This document shows, piece by piece, positions 6,941 through 10,842 of a DNA stretch of 10,842 bases. The notes under the pieces were generated by a model. That model worked only from the letters and a program-made list of their open reading frames with translations, was not told where the DNA came from and ran no database searches. Location of the stretch: NCBI GenBank assembly GCA_964230965.1, contig CAXRJA010000039.1, positions 1 through 10,842 on the forward strand, written 5' to 3'. This DNA is from UBA8290 sp964230965. GTDB lineage: Bacteria > Bacillota_I > Bacilli_A > Acholeplasmatales > Acholeplasmataceae. The position numbers and the translations under genes were made by a program. Numbering within the stretch: the first letter of the stretch is position 1; each line of letters opens with the position of its first letter.

Positions 6941-9021
6941 TAAGATAAAATATCCTTTAAAACATCGTCTAAATCATAAAGACTCACAGTGACTTCTTTT
7001 GCTTTTGTACCTTGTGCATCTTCTACAATACCCGTATCAATGAGTGATTTCACGATATCTTGTGCACGATTAAATCCAATACCAAATTGTTTTTGAATCG
7101 AGTTCATAGAGCAACTTTGTTGCTCTACAACAAATCTTGCAACATCTGAAAAAAGTTCATCTAATGACGAAACCTTTTCTATTTTACGTTTTAATTCTTC
7201 ATGGCCAAACACATAGTTGGTGTCTTGTTGTGCTTTGATCATCGATGTCACTTTATAAATTTCATCATCAGAAATATAAGCACCTTGAAGTCTTACAGGT
7301 GCATCACTAATTTTAAGTAGCATATCGCCACGTCCGAGTAATGCTTCTGCACCAGCACCATCTAATATCGTTGTAGAGTCAACAAAAGATGCCACTTTAA
7401 ATGCTATACGCACTGGAATGTTTGATTTAATCGTTCCTTTAATAACATCGGTTGTTGGGCGTTGCGTTGCAACGATTAAATGAATGCCTGCAGCACGTGC
7501 TTTTTGTGTAAGTCTTTGAATAGAATCCTCAACTTCTTTAGATGCGGCCATAATCAAATCAGCTAACTCATCAATAATGATGACAATACGCGACATCTTA
7601 TCGCCTTCGACAATGCCTTGTGCAATGTTTTCATTATATGATTGAAGATTTCTCGCTCGAGAAGACGCAAAAATCATAAATCTGCGTTCCATTTCTTCAA
7701 CTGCCCAATTCAGTGCTTGAGAAGCTACTTTACTATCTGTAATCACAGGTGTAATTAAATGTGGTAAATCATTATATGGAGCAAATTCAACCATTTTTGG
7801 ATCAATAAGAATGAGTCTCAAATCATCTGGTGAATTTTTAAGTAGTAAACTCACTAAAATAGTATTCACACAAACACTTTTACCCGAGTTTGTTGCACCT
7901 GCAATGAGGCCATGAGGCATCGATTCAATGTTTACATAGACATGTGATCCATCAATATCCATGCCTAGTGCAACTTGTAATGGTTTATCTGAATCTAAAA
8001 ATTGTGGATCATCCACAATATTTCCAAAGTGTACCATATCTTTTTTAACATTTGGTACTTCGACACCAACAAAAGGCTTCCCTGGAATTGGTGCTTCAAT
8101 ACGAACAGCTGTTGCGGCAAGACTCATCGTAATGTTGTCTTGAATATTTAAGATTTTTTTAACATTGACACCCGGTTCTAATGCAATCTCATGTCTGGTT
8201 ACTGTTGGGCCTTTTTTAGAATCAATGACTTGACCTTCGATATTAAAATCAAGAAGTGTTGTATTTAACTGATCGACTTGTTTCATGAGCCATTCAGGTT
8301 TTTCTGTAAGATCATTGTCACTTTTTTCAAAGAGTGAGACATCAGGATAAAGGTAAGTTTGTTTGGGTTTTGGAGAAGATTTTGGTGTTGGTTTTATATC
8401 TAAAACTTCTTTTTCAGCTGTCTTAACGGGTTCCGTTTGCGTTTGAGAGAAAAAAGAAGATTCCATTGTGACTTGTGCATCATCCGTTGATTCTTCAGGT
8501 TCTAAATCAATGGTTGTAACTTCTATTGTCTCTTCTACGATAGGATCATCACCTACAGGATCATTCACACTGATATTTTCTACATTAGGTTCTAGCTTTT
8601 TAGGCACTTCTACAACTGGTGCATCTTCATAACGATGACGGGTAATCGGTGAAATCACAGTTTTAGCATTTGATTTTTTAGCTTCTTCTTTTATATCTTC
8701 TGGTATATTTTCGTGACCAAAATATGCTTTTCTAGTTTCTGATGTAATAAAATTATTAAATTCATAATATTTTGTGCCATACTTAGACACAGCTTCGTTT
8801 TCACTTATCTTTTTTTGCGTACGAAAAGCATCGAGTTCTTTAGTACGATCTCGATTCGTTGAAGTATCAATCGGTAAAGCAATGACATCTTTAACTTTTC
8901 TACCAAACATCGGTGACACAAAATGAGATTTTTGATAAATTAGTTTTGAACGTATCCCTTTATGTTTTGATAATTGGTATATTTTAAAAGGTTCTTTTAC
9001 TTGTTGATGATTATTTGTCAT
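6940..9021 (-). CDS. ftsK: FtsK/SpoIIIE-family DNA translocase lacking membrane segments
   Basis: This ATP-driven hexameric motor moves DNA, clearing chromosomes from the division site. Of 693 residues, about 1-225 are hydrophilic with an acidic, Pro/Thr-rich linker (about 130-225). No transmembrane helices are visible, unlike classical FtsK/SpoIIIE with four. The alpha/beta motor follows: Walker A GATNSGKS (375-382), LILIDPKMVEF (403-413), Walker B IVIIIDELADL (479-489), then VATQRPTTDVI and GRGDML. The C-terminal gamma winged helix (about 616-680, with SIQKQFGIGFNRAQDIV) is the part that reads polar DNA signals in this family. The architecture recalls the soluble B. subtilis SftA. The ATG at 9021 has GAGG six bases upstream and overlaps the preceding gene by 11 bases. 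I cannot tell SpoIIIE- from SftA-type orthology by eye. Confidence 0.93.
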   Translation of the reverse strand: MTNNHQQVKEPFKIYQLSKHKGIRSKLIYQKSHFVSPMFGRKVKDVIALPIDTSTNRDRTKELDAFRTQKKISENEAVSKYGTKYYEFNNFITSETRKAYFGHENIPEDIKEEAKKSNAKTVISPITRHRYEDAPVVEVPKKLEPNVENISVNDPVGDDPIVEETIEVTTIDLEPEESTDDAQVTMESSFFSQTQTEPVKTAEKEVLDIKPTPKSSPKPKQTYLYPDVSLFEKSDNDLTEKPEWLMKQVDQLNTTLLDFNIEGQVIDSKKGPTVTRHEIALEPGVNVKKILNIQDNITMSLAATAVRIEAPIPGKPFVGVEVPNVKKDMVHFGNIVDDPQFLDSDKPLQVALGMDIDGSHVYVNIESMPHGLIAGATNSGKSVCVNTILVSLLLKNSPDDLRLILIDPKMVEFAPYNDLPHLITPVITDSKVASQALNWAVEEMERRFMIFASSRARNLQSYNENIAQGIVEGDKMSRIVIIIDELADLIMAASKEVEDSIQRLTQKARAAGIHLIVATQRPTTDVIKGTIKSNIPVRIAFKVASFVDSTTILDGAGAEALLGRGDMLLKISDAPVRLQGAYISDDEIYKVTSMIKAQQDTNYVFGHEELKRKIEKVSSLDELFSDVARFVVEQQSCSMNSIQKQFGIGFNRAQDIVKSLIDTGIVEDAQGTKAKEVTVSLYDLDDVLKDILS

Positions 9022-9787
9022 GATTTTCCTCTTCTAATGTTTGATGAATGTCATCATAAATATCATCGATATGACTATCGATTTGTTCATCTTTCTGAAA
9101 TACTTTTTTAGAATATATTTTAAAAGTTTCTTCTCCAACTATTGCAATCATTGCAGTACCAATTTTTACTAATATACGATCTATGATTTGTTCATTGGTA
9201 AAACGTCTAATCCAATATACAGGATTCATCACATTAATTGCAGACATCGATGCTTTTAAAACTTCATCGACACCAAGTTCTTTTGCTTTTTTGACAACTT
9301 TTGACTCTTTTACTTTTTTAGTTGTTGTTGTTATATCATACAAAGATGATAAGGTATATCTTCTAAATAATTTTAATAATGGATGTTTGGTCATATGATC
9401 AACACGATCGGTAATATAATGATTCAGAAGTAACGATTCATCTAAAGTTAGTTCTAAATATGGGGTTTTAGATTCTGGATAAAATTTACGACTAATATCT
9501 AAAATAAGTTCTTGAGATATTTGATATAAGTGCTTAGAAAATCCGACCTCATTTCTAAGCTTTTTATCTTTGAATTGATTTTGTGAACCATCAATTAACA
9601 TTAAAATCATTTGTTCATCGATGTCATCTTCATCTGCTTTTTTAATTTTTGCTTCTTTTTTTATGTTTAAAAAAATGGCATACATATATATGGTAAGTAA
9701 CACTAAAAACCCAGTAACGATACCGAGTATAAAACTAATTAAGCTCGAAATATTAAGTTCAATTGGACCTAAACTTAAAAAAATCAT
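9011..9787 (-). CDS. Unknown protein with one N-terminal membrane segment, first gene of the ftsK operon
   Basis: I do not recognise this 258-residue protein. One strongly hydrophobic segment (about 14-41) is followed by a basic stretch (KKEAKIKK), so the remaining ~215 residues are probably cytoplasmic. That part is mixed and charged. It has a Leu-rich stretch (about 110-150), the motif NPVYWIRRF (188-196), a shorter hydrophobic helix IGTAMIAIVGEETF (209-222) and an acidic C-terminal tail (231-258). No nucleotide-binding or catalytic motif is evident. The ATG at 9787 has GGGG six bases upstream and a good promoter. It overlaps the following translocase by 11 bases. Because that translocase lacks membrane helices, this protein could serve as its membrane partner, but that is inference from position alone. 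Confidence 0.85.
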   Translation of the reverse strand: MIFLSLGPIELNISSLISFILGIVTGFLVLLTIYMYAIFLNIKKEAKIKKADEDDIDEQMILMLIDGSQNQFKDKKLRNEVGFSKHLYQISQELILDISRKFYPESKTPYLELTLDESLLLNHYITDRVDHMTKHPLLKLFRRYTLSSLYDITTTTKKVKESKVVKKAKELGVDEVLKASMSAINVMNPVYWIRRFTNEQIIDRILVKIGTAMIAIVGEETFKIYSKKVFQKDEQIDSHIDDIYDDIHQTLEEENHDK

Positions 9788-9804
9788 CTATTTCCCCTTA
9801 ACAT

Positions 9805-9834
9805 ATTATAGCATGAAGCGTACTGAGTTGTCAG
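9805..9834 (-). promoter_or_regulatory. Promoter of the five-gene operon (9787 to 4749)
   Basis: The minus strand has -35 CTGACA (9829-9834, five of six matches), an 18-bp spacer and -10 TATAAT (9805-9810) preceded by the extended element TGC. The start site is predicted just ahead of the GGGG ribosome-binding site. The -35 box overlaps an inverted repeat at 9821-9836. Confidence 0.8.
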
Positions 9835-9836
9835 TA
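9821..9836. repeat. Operator-like inverted repeat in the divergent promoter region
   Basis: TACTGA (9821-9826), GTTG, TCAGTA (9831-9836) is a perfect 6-bp inverted repeat with a 4-base centre. It covers the -35 box of the minus-strand operon, where a dimeric regulator would block RNA polymerase. No regulator gene is visible nearby, and a chance occurrence is possible. Confidence 0.4.
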
Positions 9837-9869
9837 TGACTTTTCTTGCTATCTTTTTTACATAAATTA

Positions 9870-9892
9870 TGAGATAATAGTTTGACGGAGGG
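9870..9892 (+). promoter_or_regulatory. Probable extended -10 promoter and ribosome-binding site of the HAD gene
   Basis: TGAGATAAT (9870-9878) is an extended -10 box with one mismatch in the hexamer. No convincing -35 lies 16-18 bases upstream (TATCTT is the best at 17). GGAGGG (9887-9892) lies four bases before the ATG at 9897. The leader would be short. Confidence 0.5.
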
Positions 9893-9896
9893 CACC

Positions 9897-10842
9897 ATGA
9901 AGCATTTAATAATTTGCGACTTAGATGGGTCATTACTCAATCATGATGGTGATGTCGCTGCATACTCAAAAAAAATATTAAGACATTTAGAGTCTCTTGG
10001 TCATAAAGTCATCATTGCAACTGGTAGACCTTATAGTGGCGCGATTCAAATATATCAAGATCTTGGCATTAACAATGTCCTCATCACAGACAATGGTGGA
10101 TCGATTCAACATCCTAAGAATCCAAGTTTTGAAACGAAAAAAACCTTTATTCCAAAAGCCATTACACATGAATTATTTGAACATACACATCATTATTTAA
10201 ACTCTGCATTTTATAGCGATGATAAAACAGTGTATGCTTATAAATATGATCCAAGATTGCGTATGTTCTTCTCAAGTTTAGATAAACGCACGGTCATTGA
10301 TAAACCGTTCACAGAATTTGATGTTGAAGCAACAGGGATTATTTATTTAGTTCAAACTCCATATATTGATACATTTGAAACATATTTCAAAGAAACTTTT
10401 AGTGATACATTGTCATTTAGAATGTGGGGAAAAGATCAGAAACATGCCATTTATGAAATATATTTAAAACATATTTCTAAAGCTTCAGCAATAGAAATTG
10501 TTAGACAATATTATAATATTGATCATCAAAACACAATCGCATTTGGAGATGGTGTTAATGATGTTGAGATGATTGAATATGCCCATTTAGGTGTTGCTAT
10601 GAAAAATGCAATGATGTGGAATACAGGAGCATCATTATTAACACCATTTATATTTGGCCCTTTTGGAAGCATGATGAAAAAAGCTTTTGGAACTGTAGGT
10701 CCAAAACAAAAAGAACTTGCACAGTTTGCAAGAGACAAAGGTTTACCACTTCCTTTACTTTCAGGCCTTAAAGAAGGTCAAGGGCCATTAGCAGGATTAG
10801 GAAGAAACTTTTTCAGATTTATGGGGGTATTCCCATTAGTAT
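9897..10842 (+). CDS. Cof-type HAD-superfamily phosphatase, incomplete, with an aberrant C-terminal end
   Basis: Cof-like HAD hydrolases dephosphorylate sugar phosphates or small phosphorylated metabolites such as FMN; the substrate cannot be read here. The 315 visible codons stay open to the window edge. Catalytic motifs are DLDGSLL with Asp8 and Asp10, IATGR (Thr42), Lys195 in HISKASAIEIV, and GDGVNDVEM (217-225, Asp218 and Asp222). The C2-type cap lies between about residues 83 and 190. The family normally continues after GVAMKNA (232-238) with about 30 residues forming the last helix and strand (the SNDEDGV-like end). Here that part is replaced by about 77 unrelated codons (see the separate entry). 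The ATG at 9897 has GGAGGG four bases upstream. It is transcribed divergently from the ftsK operon, with no visible functional link to it. Confidence 0.88.
   Translation, partial: MKHLIICDLDGSLLNHDGDVAAYSKKILRHLESLGHKVIIATGRPYSGAIQIYQDLGINNVLITDNGGSIQHPKNPSFETKKTFIPKAITHELFEHTHHYLNSAFYSDDKTVYAYKYDPRLRMFFSSLDKRTVIDKPFTEFDVEATGIIYLVQTPYIDTFETYFKETFSDTLSFRMWGKDQKHAIYEIYLKHISKASAIEIVRQYYNIDHQNTIAFGDGVNDVEMIEYAHLGVAMKNAMMWNTGASLLTPFIFGPFGSMMKKAFGTVGPKQKELAQFARDKGLPLPLLSGLKEGQGPLAGLGRNFFRFMGVFPLV
10612..10842 (+). other. Unrecognised in-frame extension after the HAD domain: fusion or chimeric junction
   Basis: From about codon 239 the reading frame loses HAD similarity and continues with a Gly/Phe/Lys/Pro-rich sequence, for example FIFGPFGSMM, GPKQKELAQFARDKG and GRNFFRFMGVFPL. 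The third codon positions still look coding in the same frame. By hand count GC is about 37% over 10621-10842, against about 29% over 10141-10560. I do not recognise the tail with confidence. It has the feel of an internal piece of a larger structural, possibly phage-like, protein, but that is only an impression. Confidence 0.6.

Noticed and set aside
7961..8143. Plus-strand frame of 60 codons inside ftsK
   Set aside because: Antisense shadow of a conserved part of the translocase motor.
9183..9398. Plus-strand frame of 71 codons inside the unknown membrane protein gene
   Set aside because: Antisense shadow without its own start signals.
9621..9839. Plus-strand frame of 72 codons spanning the promoter region
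   Set aside because: Antisense to the N-terminus of the unknown membrane protein and crosses its promoter; no ribosome-binding site.
9987..10200. Two overlapping frames, one on each strand, inside the HAD gene
   Set aside because: The region is clearly coding for HAD motifs in another frame on the plus strand.
10526..10738. Minus-strand frame of 70 codons near the window end
   Set aside because: Antisense to HAD motif IV and the tail; codon pattern supports the plus-strand frame.

Overview
The window looks like a piece of chromosome from a low-GC (roughly 30% by eye) bacterium of the Mollicutes/Firmicutes line. All housekeeping genes read with the standard bacterial code. TGA ends ffh and rbgA, TGG encodes Trp, and no gene has an in-frame TGA, which excludes the Mycoplasma/Spiroplasma code. 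This fits Acholeplasma/Izemoplasma-like Mollicutes or a related low-GC Firmicute. The genus is an inference.

Layout. Almost everything lies on the minus strand, in three transcription units read from high to low coordinates. (1) A five-gene operon (9787 down to 4749): a one-TM protein of unknown function, an FtsK/SpoIIIE-type DNA translocase without membrane segments, type I signal peptidase (lepB), the ribosome-assembly GTPase RbgA, and RNase HII (rnhB). It starts at an extended -10 promoter, its genes overlap by 1 to 26 bases, and it ends in a hairpin terminator. (2) A single topA gene (4649 down to 2823) with a near-ideal promoter embedded in that terminator. It ends in a second hairpin. 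(3) The SRP operon ftsY-ylxM-ffh (2669 down to 48), whose extended -10 promoter abuts the second hairpin. On the plus strand from 9897, a Cof-type HAD phosphatase is transcribed divergently from operon 1 and runs off the window end.

How it fits together. The order lepB-rbgA-rnhB-topA next to the SRP genes is a familiar Firmicutes neighbourhood. Its themes are protein export (FtsY, Ffh, YlxM, LepB), 50S ribosome maturation (RbgA) and chromosome maintenance (TopA, RNase HII, FtsK).

Two anomalies matter most. ffh is full length and conserved on both sides of a single in-frame TAA, 10 codons before its TKLD motif. The last ~230 bases of the HAD reading frame stop resembling a HAD protein, stay open in the same frame, and are richer in GC. 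The second suggests a fusion or a chimeric contig end; the first suggests a point error or a real nonsense mutation. I found no CRISPR array, insertion sequence, tRNA or rRNA, and no clear new defence or mobile system.
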